Assembly: GCF_019453995.1 (NCBI RefSeq)
Contig: NZ_CP075587.1
Span: 558,001-622,000 of the forward strand
DNA length: 64,000 nt
Direction: 5' to 3'
Source: Candidatus Rhabdochlamydia oedothoracis
Lineage (GTDB): Bacteria > Chlamydiota > Chlamydiia > Chlamydiales > Rhabdochlamydiaceae
Shown here piece by piece: positions 14,842-22,861 of the stretch; the first letter of the stretch is position 1, and each line of letters opens with the position of its first letter. The position numbers were made by a program, and so were the translations under genes. Below the pieces are notes generated by a model. The model searched no databases. It was given only the letters and a program-made list of their open reading frames with translations, and was not told the origin of the DNA.

Positions 14842-16350
14842 TTAAGTCGTTAAGTGCTGTTTGTTTTTTAGTCTTGATTTATTGGATAATTGCTCTTCTT
14901 CTTCCACAGCGTTGTTGGTGGGCATATTCGCTGTTGTACCGAATAAACCCAATGGATTTGCCCGCTGCTCTTGTCTAAAAAGCGATTGGTTATAACCATC
15001 TGCAGTTTTTTTAACAAGCGCTAGAGGTCTTGCTTCATTATTGGAAATACAACCGATTCCCACAGATGCTATGAGAGGGTTGCTTCGATAATTTTCATGC
15101 AAGAAAGAAGCACATCCAGCACTGTCTTTAGGATTTGTTCTGACATTAGAGTTTGTTTCATGATGAAGAATCTTTGTTGGGCCGTTATTTTTATTAGCTT
15201 TTGCCAACGTTTCTTTGTTTATTTTTTGTAATCTTTCATCAAGTTCACCAATTAACTCTCTCCCCAAGGTTCCTATCTTGCTTATATTACTACCAATCGG
15301 TTGAATAGGCGGATTATTTGAAGCGAATGTTGAAGTTTCTTCATTCACTTCGCCTCTGAGGATTTTTAAATTTTCATTAAATTCTGAGAGGTGTCTATTT
15401 AATGTCCCTAAATGTATATCACGAGTATTTTTTGGTAAAATATTAAGGTTTCTATGCAGCTTGCTTTCTGCCTTGGCTATTTTAGAATTAATTTTGCCGA
15501 TGTGATTTTCTTGAATATTTATTGCTTGCCTTTCTGCAGATAGCTTATCTTTTCCTTTTTTTTGGGACAACAAAGAATTTTTTTGTTCCATCTGATTTGT
15601 CCACATAGCAATATAATCTTCTGATTTTAACTTGACTAAATTCGTCATTTCCCGCATACATTTTTCTTCATATCCCTCCTCTGAGGCGCTCTGATCGTAA
15701 AGTTCATCTAATTGCTTGGTAATTCCGTCTACGCTTTTTTCTAAATTATAGAAATTTGAATTTCTTTGTGATTGACGGATGATCTGTTCTGCCAGTTTGT
15801 CTGCATGTGTCTCCAATTCGTTACTCTTTACATCAAAATTAGGCAATTCGCAGCGTAAGTTAAGATCTTTGATAAGCGCTTGATGGATTATCTCGCCACC
15901 TTTAACTGTAATCTTATTGTTCGCAAGCCCCAAAAAAAAATCTTCTGGGGTTTTATGTGGATTAATCATGTCTTTTACTAAAAAATCGATGCTTGTATCA
16001 CTGATCTCATTATTATTCAGATAAATTTTTAACCCAGGTGAAACAGATGCATGGTTTTTAATGATAGGTTTCATCATATGTTTAAATTCCTTATCATTAA
16101 TTTTTTTCCCCTCTTGTTGTTGATCGAACGTAAATGTCGTGTTTGGGAGTGCCTTTTTGATTACAAAACCAGAAAAAAATTCTAACAGTAATTTTCTTTC
16201 CCGGTAACTGGAACTGGTAGGCTGTTTGATATAAAGATTATAGCGATCGACTAATGAAGAGCTTTTAATAAACTTCTCAAATTGAATCGTTGAGTGTGAA
16301 TCTAAAGGTGTCATAATATCTTTTCTCGTTTTTAATTTCGGTTTGTTCAT
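14842..16350 (-). CDS. Unrecognised 502-aa protein with RI-type LRR-like stretch, candidate effector
   Basis: I do not recognise the full-length family. Residues 107-160 contain two spaced copies of a ribonuclease-inhibitor-like leucine-rich repeat (LKIYLNNNEISDTSIDFLV and FLGLANNKITVKGGEIIHQAL). These are too few for a full solenoid but are typical of eukaryotic-like proteins in intracellular bacteria. A long coiled-coil region (about 200-335, rich in K, E, Q) follows. The C-terminal 120 residues are Asn/Ser/Pro-rich and look disordered. There is no signal peptide or membrane segment. Met13 (16314), with a GAGAAAAG box 5 nt upstream, may be the true start. An IS5 copy has inserted 113 bp upstream, so its promoter may be altered. 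Confidence 0.55.
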   Translation of the reverse strand: MNKPKLKTRKDIMTPLDSHSTIQFEKFIKSSSLVDRYNLYIKQPTSSSYRERKLLLEFFSGFVIKKALPNTTFTFDQQQEGKKINDKEFKHMMKPIIKNHASVSPGLKIYLNNNEISDTSIDFLVKDMINPHKTPEDFFLGLANNKITVKGGEIIHQALIKDLNLRCELPNFDVKSNELETHADKLAEQIIRQSQRNSNFYNLEKSVDGITKQLDELYDQSASEEGYEEKCMREMTNLVKLKSEDYIAMWTNQMEQKNSLLSQKKGKDKLSAERQAINIQENHIGKINSKIAKAESKLHRNLNILPKNTRDIHLGTLNRHLSEFNENLKILRGEVNEETSTFASNNPPIQPIGSNISKIGTLGRELIGELDERLQKINKETLAKANKNNGPTKILHHETNSNVRTNPKDSAGCASFLHENYRSNPLIASVGIGCISNNEARPLALVKKTADGYNQSLFRQEQRANPLGLFGTTANMPTNNAVEEEEQLSNKSRLKNKQHLTT

Positions 16351-16462
16351 TTCTAATGAATAATCGTTTGAGTCTTTTACTTTTACAAAAAAAGCTGTTT
16401 TTAAAGAACCGCGTAAGTTTTAAACTATTCATAACTATAAAGAGTTCTCTAATTGCACACAA

Positions 16463-17383
16463 GAACCTATCTTGAATTGAATATAAATTTTCGCTATGAT
16501 ACCAGATCTTTTTATTTTTTAACTAAAGACAGATGACATGAGCAAGCAAGGATTAAATGAAGAACAGTTTAAAATACTCGAACCTCAAATGGAAAAATGG
16601 GTAAATCGTAACCATTATGGAAGAAAATTAGCGCCATGGAGACCTGTAGTGAATACTATTTTCTGGGTGCTTCGGACAGGAGCTCCTTGGAAAGATGCAC
16701 CTAGAAACAAGGAGTTTTCTCATCCCTCAACAGCACACGCATGGCTTGGAAGAATGCAATCTGCTGGATTTTTAGATCAATTTTTAGAAGAGCTGCTTAA
16801 GCTTGCCGAACAGCTGGGGTGTATTGATGCCCAGAGACTCTCTGTAGATGGTTTTTTTTTCCAGCGGACGCGGAGGAGGAGAGCAAGTTGATTATGGCTA
16901 CAAAGGTAAAGGCGTGACATCGCATTTACTGGTAGAAAAATCAGGAAAGCCTCTTGCAATCACTTTTACATCAGCATCCGGGGATGAGAAAAAACAAGTG
17001 ATCCCTCTGCTTAGGAAAGTCATTCCCTTCATTAAAAAAGCATGGAATCAGGGAAAAGTACCCATACTTGAAGCAGATAAAGGTTATGACTCAGAGCAAA
17101 CACGTATCGATGTTCTTTCCCATGAGGTTTTTCCTCTGATAGCTCGGAAAAGAAACACTAAGGGATATAAGATAAAAGGCATTTGCTACCTTGAAAAGCA
17201 ACGTTGGGTCGTTGAGAGAACGATTTCTTGGTTAAAGACATGCTTCCGTCGTCTTACAGTGCGCTGGGAAAGAAAGGCAATATATTGGAACGGACTATTA
17301 ATGTTTGGACTACTGGGATATTGGATGAATTTCTTAAGTCGGCAAGTATCTTTAAAACAGTAAATTTAATTCAAGATAGGTTC
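16463..17383 (+). mobile_element. IS5-family (IS427-group-like) insertion sequence, copy 2, 921 bp
   Basis: It has the same ends and length as the copy at 1098-2018, but the opposite orientation. The flanking dinucleotide is AA on both sides (16461-16462 and 17384-17385), agreeing with a 2-bp target duplication. The left flank (AATTGCACACAA) happens to resemble part of the 32-bp arm of the element at 11919, so the target may have been a relative of that element. Confidence 0.92.
16538..17363 (+). CDS. IS5-family transposase, two-frame (ORFA 16538-16891 + ORFB 16848-17363)
   Basis: Both frames are identical in protein sequence to those of copy 1. The junction is a run of nine T at 16852-16860. 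ORFA reads GGT TTT TTT TTC and stops at a TGA 30 nt later. ORFB is in the +1 frame and has no ribosome binding site of its own. A single-base deletion slip in the T run (transcriptional realignment) or a ribosomal shift would give a 276-residue fusion with a complete DDE domain. Since two copies at different places keep the same frames, the arrangement is stable and probably functional. Confidence 0.88.
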
Positions 17384-17650
17384 AACCTTTGTTTTTAAGT
17401 ATTACTATTACTTATTAAGTGAGTTATTTTTATATTATTTATTTTAACATAATTGTGTTTAAATAATACATTAATTTATATTAAGCTCTTTATAGAGCAA
17501 AAGAGAGATATACAGAATTTGAAAACTGCAAATTGTATAATTACCTGAAATAGGCTACATGTTTAGTCCCAAAGTATAATGGTGTATACTATAAACATTT
17601 AGCATCAAAGGAAACATTACGTACTCTCTATAGAGGACCGTGCTGCTTAT
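17384..17650. other. AT-rich gap, no gene seen
   Basis: About 270 bp with very high A+T content and stops in all frames. A small hairpin (AAGCTCTTTATAGAGC near 17483) is the only structure noted. The right end passes into an IS630-type remnant. Confidence 0.5.
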
Positions 17651-17995
17651 CAATCCACTTTATTGCTGCAGTTCTTCCCGATATTTAGGAATGTTTTCAA
17701 AAAAGGCATAAATTGCCGTCTTGAAATTTAAAAATTTTTCATAATACCGATTATTGTGAACTTTATTTATTCATGAGTCGCCAAAGGCGTTCAATCAGAT
17801 TGAGATCAGGAGAATTAAGGAGGCAAGAATTTGATTTCTACTCTGGATGTTTTTAGGTAATTTGCAACGATTTATCCCGTTCATGGCAATGACGAGCCTT
17901 AAGGATGTCTTTTTGATTTCTTGTTAAAAAGTTCGCTTCAGGTTGCATAGGGCTAAGGTTTATAACTCAATCAATGAGAAAAATTCAATCGGCTG
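17651..17995 (-). pseudogene. IS630-C transposase remnant with internal deletion
   Basis: On the minus strand the 5' part reads MQPEANFLTRNQKDILKAR, the same N-terminus as the remnant at 55191. It is then joined by deletion to a C-terminal part with SPDLNLIERLWRLMNK, the third catalytic region of IS630-family DDE enzymes. The bulk of the gene is gone and frames are broken. Confidence 0.7.
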
Positions 17996-18019
17996 CAAAA
18001 GATTCATTCCCATACAAAT

Positions 18020-18189
18020 ATGCCTAAAAGAAAAAACAACAATCCCTTGCCAAAGAACGCGTAATTAATGAAAATGTAATCGGGATGCTTAAGCGTTTTA
18101 AAATCATAGTAGATCGATATAGAAATCGACGGAGATGCTTTTGCTTAAGATTTAATCTTATAGCAGGAAGCTATAATTGGGCGCTTTAA
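18020..18189 (+). pseudogene. IS5-superfamily transposase, decayed C-terminal fragment
   Basis: It is the same region as 364-573 (MPKRK..., then ERVINENVIGMLKRFKI and RYRNRR...FNLIAGSYN) but with a frameshift near 18060 and several substitutions. It ends at a TAA at 18187-18189. Confidence 0.6.
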
Positions 18190-18219
18190 AATTCAGGTTA
18201 TGCAACAGCTCTAATAAAC

Positions 18220-18882
18220 ATGTTTAAAAAATTATTTGATTCTTACGATATTATTCTCTTTGACTTTGATGGTCTGCTTGTAGACACAGAACCCTTGCAT
18301 TTTCTTGCATATAGGGAAATGTGTTCTAAGAATGAGATTTGTCTGAATTGGGACTTTGTTCGTTTCTGCCAAGAAGCGCATTCAAGTGCATTTGGAATTT
18401 GGAAAGCGTTTCAAAAAGAATTTCCTACTTTATTAAAAAAAAAATCAAAAGAGGTACTATATCAAGAAAAAAAAGAGATTTATCAAGAGTTACTAAAAAC
18501 CACTATTTTAAAGCTTATGCCGGGAGTTCATGCTCTTTTACAAGCATTAGCTATGAGTAATACGCTATCTGCAGTTGTAACAAACTCTGCGCTCTCTCAA
18601 GTAGAGCCTATTCGCAAAACTCTTCCTATTTTAAATGTCATCCCTCTTTGGATAACACGTGAGGATTATCCATTAGCCAAACCAGCTCCTGATGGTTATT
18701 TACAAGCGATAGAACAACTGGGTAGAAAAGAGAGGATCATTGGGTTTGAAGATACATTAAAGGGTATTCATGCATTGCAAGCAGCTAAAGTAGAAGCTGT
18801 TCTTGTAAACCCTATATGTCCAGAAGGAGTCAAGGGGTTTATTCATCTAGATAGAATCGATCATATTTGTTTAAACATATAA
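18220..18882 (+). CDS. HAD-superfamily phosphatase (beta-phosphoglucomutase / GS1-like)
   Basis: A 220-aa HAD hydrolase. Motif I is FDFDGLLVDTEPLH (14-27) with nucleophile Asp15 and acid/base Asp17. A helical C1 cap follows. Motif II is in AVVTNS (about 121), motif III is Lys in KPAPDGYLQA, and motif IV is GFEDTLKGIHA. The DGLLVDTE form and cap type place it with beta-phosphoglucomutase-like and pseudouridine- or 2-deoxyglucose-6-phosphatase-like enzymes; the substrate is not predictable. It stands alone between IS remnants and oppA, transcribed in the same direction as oppA. Its ATG is 30 bp after the decayed transposase fragment, so its own promoter must lie within that remnant DNA. Confidence 0.85.
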   Translation: MFKKLFDSYDIILFDFDGLLVDTEPLHFLAYREMCSKNEICLNWDFVRFCQEAHSSAFGIWKAFQKEFPTLLKKKSKEVLYQEKKEIYQELLKTTILKLMPGVHALLQALAMSNTLSAVVTNSALSQVEPIRKTLPILNVIPLWITREDYPLAKPAPDGYLQAIEQLGRKERIIGFEDTLKGIHALQAAKVEAVLVNPICPEGVKGFIHLDRIDHICLNI

Positions 18883-19004
18883 TTCTTTCCAAAAATACAT
18901 TTCTGGACCTAATTGAAAATTAAATTGCAAGGTTGTAATTTGCAATTAATAGTATAATGCAGTACTCTTGTTTTTTTTGAATTATTGACCCAAGGCTATT
19001 TTCT

Positions 19005-20657
19005 ATGGAAAGAACCTTTTTCCTCATAATTATTATCTCTGGCGTCCTTTTTTTTTTTATATTTGTTAAAAGCCTGAATCAAACTAAAATAGTTCAAACA
19101 CTCCGCTTAAATATTAAAGCGGAACCAAAAACAATGGATCCTCGTAAAGGAGGAGAACAGTATTCTTCTCAGATGCATTTTCTGTTTTTTGAAGGACTTG
19201 TAAAACTCTATCCAGATGGCTCTATTAAACTTGCTCAAGCAGAATCCTATGAATTATCCGAAGATAATTTGCAGATTACGTTTCATTTAAGAGATACGGT
19301 TTGGTCAAATAACACTCCTGTGACAGCTTATGATTTTGAACAATCCTGGAAAGATATTCTAGATCCTAAATTTCCCTCCTTGCAATCAAATCTATTTTCT
19401 CCTATAAAAAATGCAGATGCTGCAAAACAAGGCCTTATTCCTCTTGATGAGGTAGGTATCAAAGCAATAGATGCAAAAACTCTTAGGATCACTTTAGATA
19501 AACCCACTCCTTATCTTTTTAAACTACTTGCCTGCTCCTCTTTTTCCCCTGTAAATATCAAAAATGATCGGCAGAATTCCAATTGGGCTGATCATGCAGG
19601 TCTTAACTTCTTATGTAATGGTCCTTATCTATTGGAAAAGTGGGATCATGAAAACCAAATCATTGCTATAAGTAATCCTCACTATCGAAAAACACAAGAT
19701 CTGCGACCTAAAAAAATTATTTTCAATGTGATTAAGAATGATCAAATCACACTACAGATGTTCGAAAAAGGCTTAATTGATGTAATTGGTGATTCTTTAA
19801 CTTCTATCCCTTTAGATGCAGTTCCTAGTTTAGAAAAAAAATGGACAATTTCTCGCAAACCAAGGGCTTCTACTTTATTGATTACTCTTAATACAGAGAA
19901 GTTTCCCTTTAATCATCCTAAAATCCGTAGGGCATTTGGCTTGGCAATTAATCGTCAAGAGCTGATTGGGTCATTTGGAAAAGGTATTAAAAAAAGCATC
20001 TTGGCTGATTATATTAATATTGCCTATCAAGCAAGCATGAGCGCAACGAATCTTGTTCCTCCTTGCTTAAAAGAAAACCGCCATCGATCTTTCTTTAAAG
20101 ATAATGACGTGGTTCAAGCAAAGACTTTTCTGGAGGAGGCAATGGTTGAACTGGGGATAAGTAGAGAAATTTTTGATTCTGTAATTCTCTATTATTATTC
20201 TCGAACATTTGGAGCGGATGAGTTGATGCAAAAACTCCAGCAACAGTGGTTAAATGCTTTAGATATTTTCATAAAAATAGAATATTTAGACTCTAAAACG
20301 ATTATGGATAAATTGATTAAAGGAGATTATCACATGTGTTTTATGCGCAGAGACGCTCTATATAATGATCCTATGAGTGTTTTAGAAAGATTTAAGTATA
20401 AAGATTATATTAAAAATTATTCCAATTGGGAAAACCAGGAATATATCCGTTTATTAGATAAGTCTTTTTATGAGCAATCAGATGCAAGATCTCAAATTCT
20501 AGAACAAGCGGAAAGGATTTTCTTAAATGAAATGCCAGTTATTCCTTTGTATCACGAAGATTATATATATATTATCAACCCCAACCTAAAGTATAAAGTA
20601 CCGTTATCTGGAGATCGATTGCTTTTACCCTTGTCTTTTGAGGATCAAGGTTGTTAA
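19005..20657 (+). CDS. oppA: Oligopeptide ABC transporter substrate-binding protein (OppA/SBP_bac_5)
   Basis: A 550-aa periplasmic solute-binding protein of family 5. It has an N-terminal membrane anchor or uncleaved signal (residues 5-24, FFLIIIISGVLFFFIFVKSL) with no lipobox cysteine. Then come the family start LRLNIKAEPKTMDPRKGGE and the SBP_bac_5 signature region (ITFHLRDTVWSNNTPVTAYDFEQSW, about 86-110). The two-lobe body ends at PVIPLYHEDYIY. It captures peptides for an ABC importer; no permease or ATPase genes are in the window. Chlamydiae often keep several unlinked oppA paralogues. A TATAAT box lies at about 18952. It faces truA convergently. Confidence 0.85.
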   Translation: MERTFFLIIIISGVLFFFIFVKSLNQTKIVQTLRLNIKAEPKTMDPRKGGEQYSSQMHFLFFEGLVKLYPDGSIKLAQAESYELSEDNLQITFHLRDTVWSNNTPVTAYDFEQSWKDILDPKFPSLQSNLFSPIKNADAAKQGLIPLDEVGIKAIDAKTLRITLDKPTPYLFKLLACSSFSPVNIKNDRQNSNWADHAGLNFLCNGPYLLEKWDHENQIIAISNPHYRKTQDLRPKKIIFNVIKNDQITLQMFEKGLIDVIGDSLTSIPLDAVPSLEKKWTISRKPRASTLLITLNTEKFPFNHPKIRRAFGLAINRQELIGSFGKGIKKSILADYINIAYQASMSATNLVPPCLKENRHRSFFKDNDVVQAKTFLEEAMVELGISREIFDSVILYYYSRTFGADELMQKLQQQWLNALDIFIKIEYLDSKTIMDKLIKGDYHMCFMRRDALYNDPMSVLERFKYKDYIKNYSNWENQEYIRLLDKSFYEQSDARSQILEQAERIFLNEMPVIPLYHEDYIYIINPNLKYKVPLSGDRLLLPLSFEDQGC

Positions 20658-20689
20658 CTTTTTAACAAAAAAAGAGCAGCAGATCGAGA

Positions 20690-21448
20690 CTATAGACATG
20701 TTGTCTCATAATCTACCTTAGCTAATATAAGCCCTTGTGCAGGTGCAGCGCGTCCTGCTAATCTTCGATCTTTTGCTTGGAAAATAGCGGGGATTTTTTC
20801 TAGCTCTATTTTTCCTGCACAGATATCAAGCAATGTACCAACAATATTACGAACCATTTTATATAAAAAACCATTCGCTTCTAACTCTAAGCGAATATAC
20901 TCTTCTTCTTGCAGGATGGATAAGCGTCTAAGGCTACGGACTGCATTTTTTGCAGCAGAGCCTGTAGTAGCTTTATTTGCAAAAGAAGTAAAATCATGAG
21001 TGCCTATAAAAAGCTTTGCTGCTTGTATTAATGTATTTAAAAGTACAGGATGAGGAACTCTGTAAGCATAGAAACAATTAAAAGGATCCTTAACAGGGCC
21101 TACGTATAAATAGTAATGGTATACCTTGCCTATTGCACTATAGCGTGCATGGAAGTCAAGCGGAACCTCTTCAATACTCAATACTCTGATATCAGGTGGA
21201 AGTAAGCCATTCAACGATTTAAGTAAGCGAGAAAACTCAAAAGAAGTTGCTGTTTTAAAATGCGCAACTTGCCCTATTGCATGTACACCTGCATCTGTAC
21301 GACCAGATCCTATAATTTTAATAGAACTGCGCAGAATAATGGATAAATACTTTTCCAACAGTGCCTGAATAGATATACCGTTTTTTTGTATTTGCCAGCC
21401 TGAATAACGTGTCCCCTCGTAAGCAATGAATAATTTATAGTTATGCAT
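20690..21448 (-). CDS. truA: tRNA pseudouridine(38-40) synthase TruA
   Basis: TruA converts uridines 38-40 in the anticodon stem of many tRNAs to pseudouridine. The 252-aa product has the N-terminal strand LFIAYEGTRYSGWQIQ (6-21) and the catalytic GSGRTDAGVHA with Asp52. It also has the second-half DFTSFANKA and NGFLYKMVRNIVGTLLDI motifs expected of the family. The start codon overlaps the last codons of ispD (ATGCATAA), so the two are translationally coupled. Confidence 0.93.
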   Translation of the reverse strand: MHNYKLFIAYEGTRYSGWQIQKNGISIQALLEKYLSIILRSSIKIIGSGRTDAGVHAIGQVAHFKTATSFEFSRLLKSLNGLLPPDIRVLSIEEVPLDFHARYSAIGKVYHYYLYVGPVKDPFNCFYAYRVPHPVLLNTLIQAAKLFIGTHDFTSFANKATTGSAAKNAVRSLRRLSILQEEEYIRLELEANGFLYKMVRNIVGTLLDICAGKIELEKIPAIFQAKDRRLAGRAAPAQGLILAKVDYETTCL

Positions 21449-22119
21449 TATTTTAGAAAACTTTGTGCTAATTGCAGATCTTCGGGACTAGTAATTTTTA
21501 TATTTGAGGATTTGCCTGAAACGAGTTTAACCATATGGCCCATTAATTCTATAGCAGAGACGTCATCTGTGACGTCTATTTTCTTTTTTTCTGCTTCAAG
21601 TAGGCCTTTCTTCAGTAGATCTAGTAAAATAACCTGTGGGGTTAGGGTTTCTCTAAGAATTTCCCGATTTAGGGTTTGTCTGACAAAACTAGTAGAATCT
21701 ATTTCTTTAATGGTATTTTTAGCAGGTATAGCTAAAGCTGCAGCTTTATGAATCAAGGCTTGTTCGATCACTTTTTTTAAATCATCTAATTGCAGAAAAG
21801 GACGAGCGGCATCATGAATGCAGACAAAAGAACCTTTTGTGATTTGTGCTAAGCCATTGGATACAGAATCTTGTCTTCTCAATCCTGGATTAGCAAAACC
21901 AATTTTTACAGGAGTTTTAGAGTTAAATAAATGTCGATAAAAGCTCTCACAAACCACGATGATTTCTGTAATAAGATCAGACTTTGCTAAAAGTTCAAAG
22001 CTATGTAAGGCCAGCGGTTTTGAACCTAGAGGTAAAAATTGTTTGGGTATGGCACTTTTTAATCTTGTGCCTTTTCCACCGGCAAGCAAAATAGCTGAAA
22101 TAAGAGGAGTGGGATACAT
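21448..22119 (-). CDS. ispD: 2-C-methyl-D-erythritol 4-phosphate cytidylyltransferase
   Basis: IspD makes CDP-methylerythritol in the non-mevalonate isoprenoid pathway. The protein begins MYPTPLISAILLAGGKGTRL, with the nucleotide-binding loop LAGGKGTRLKSAIPKQF. It also has the HDAARP motif, and the C-terminal DVTDDVSAIE and GKSSNIKITSPEDL segments. A longer frame exists up to 22161, but its first 14 codons would lie within the terminator hairpin at 22133-22173 and do not align with the family, so Met at 22119 is preferred (223 aa). It is followed without gap by truA. Confidence 0.92.
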   Translation of the reverse strand: MYPTPLISAILLAGGKGTRLKSAIPKQFLPLGSKPLALHSFELLAKSDLITEIIVVCESFYRHLFNSKTPVKIGFANPGLRRQDSVSNGLAQITKGSFVCIHDAARPFLQLDDLKKVIEQALIHKAAALAIPAKNTIKEIDSTSFVRQTLNREILRETLTPQVILLDLLKKGLLEAEKKKIDVTDDVSAIELMGHMVKLVSGKSSNIKITSPEDLQLAQSFLK

Positions 22120-22132
22120 ATTTTTTGAAATT

Positions 22133-22173
22133 AAGCTCAAAAAAAGTGCAAGTGTATGCACTTTTTTGAGCTT
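22133..22173 (-). terminator. Strong hairpin terminator after the SWIB gene
   Basis: Arms AAGCTCAAAAAAAGTGCA (22133-22150) and TGCACTTTTTTGAGCTT (22157-22173) pair with one bulged base around a 6-nt loop. It lies between the SWIB stop (22183) and the ispD start, so ispD-truA probably has its own promoter or depends on read-through. Confidence 0.7.
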
Positions 22174-22182
22174 GTCTTTTAG

Positions 22183-22443
22183 TTAACTTTTGAGATGTTT
22201 GCTTACAATTTTTGTCATTTCAAACATATTAATGGATTTCTTACCGCCAAAAACTTTGGCAAGTTTTTCATCTGGATTAATATTGCGTCTATTTTTGGTA
22301 TCTTGACATTTATGTTTTTTAATATATTCCCACAATTTTTTTGTCACTTCAGTCCGAGGCATCGGACCTTTGCCAATAACTGCAGCTAATTCATCACTAA
22401 TCTGCAGCGCTTGCATAAATTTAGATTCTTTTTTTTTTGCCAT
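22183..22443 (-). CDS. SWIB/MDM2 domain protein
   Basis: An 86-aa basic protein consisting of a lysine-rich start and one SWIB domain. The latter runs from LQISDELAAVIGKGPMPRTE through TKKLWEYIKKHKCQD to NMFEMTKIVSKHL. The domain is typical of eukaryotic chromatin remodellers. Among bacteria it is characteristic of Chlamydiae, where a stand-alone SWIB protein or a SWIB fusion to topoisomerase I occurs; a role in nucleoid condensation has been proposed. A strong ribosome binding site (AAGGAGAAG) is 5 nt before ATG. It is a good phylum marker for this window. Confidence 0.9.
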   Translation of the reverse strand: MAKKKESKFMQALQISDELAAVIGKGPMPRTEVTKKLWEYIKKHKCQDTKNRRNINPDEKLAKVFGGKKSINMFEMTKIVSKHLKS

Positions 22444-22861
22444 TTACTTCTCCTTATCGAAATGACTGTAATTACCCACAGTTGCTTTTTTTTAGAAAAA
22501 CTGCGTTTAATTTTTCTATCCTAATAACCTTATGAAAACCACATTGTACCACGATTTTTCTATAAACCCCTTATGGAAAAACCAAAGAACGAGAACTTTG
22601 GATAGCTAATTTGAGCATTTTCTATTTTCCCCTCGCAGGACATGTTGTATCTCTAGAGGGAATTTATAGTCAAAAAAAATCGTTTTATAAAACCTTCACA
22701 AGGATAAGATTCTCGTTTCTTTTTTTTCAACTAATTGTGGATAAATGAGTTGAAAATTTCTCTATAAAATCATTTTTACCCTTAAAAGATCGCTTGCAAT
22801 TTAGAACTAGATCGTGGCAATTTGGTCTTATTCTTTAATTTATAGCTAATTTTATATAGCA
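22444..22861. other. 418-bp intergenic region between divergent genes
   Basis: There is no gene here. It holds the divergent 5' regions of the SWIB and UDP-sugar pyrophosphorylase genes. One perfect DnaA-box-like sequence (TGTGGATAA near 22735) occurs. A single box without an AT-rich repeat array or other boxes does not support an origin. Confidence 0.5.

Noticed and set aside
20650-20690. Terminator between oppA and truA
   Set aside because: GTTAACTTTTTAAC followed by A7 gives only a 5-bp stem; not convincing.
22730-22742. Origin of replication (perfect TGTGGATAA DnaA box)
   Set aside because: It is a single box, with no cluster of boxes and no AT-rich repeat block nearby, and no dnaA or dnaN genes in the window.
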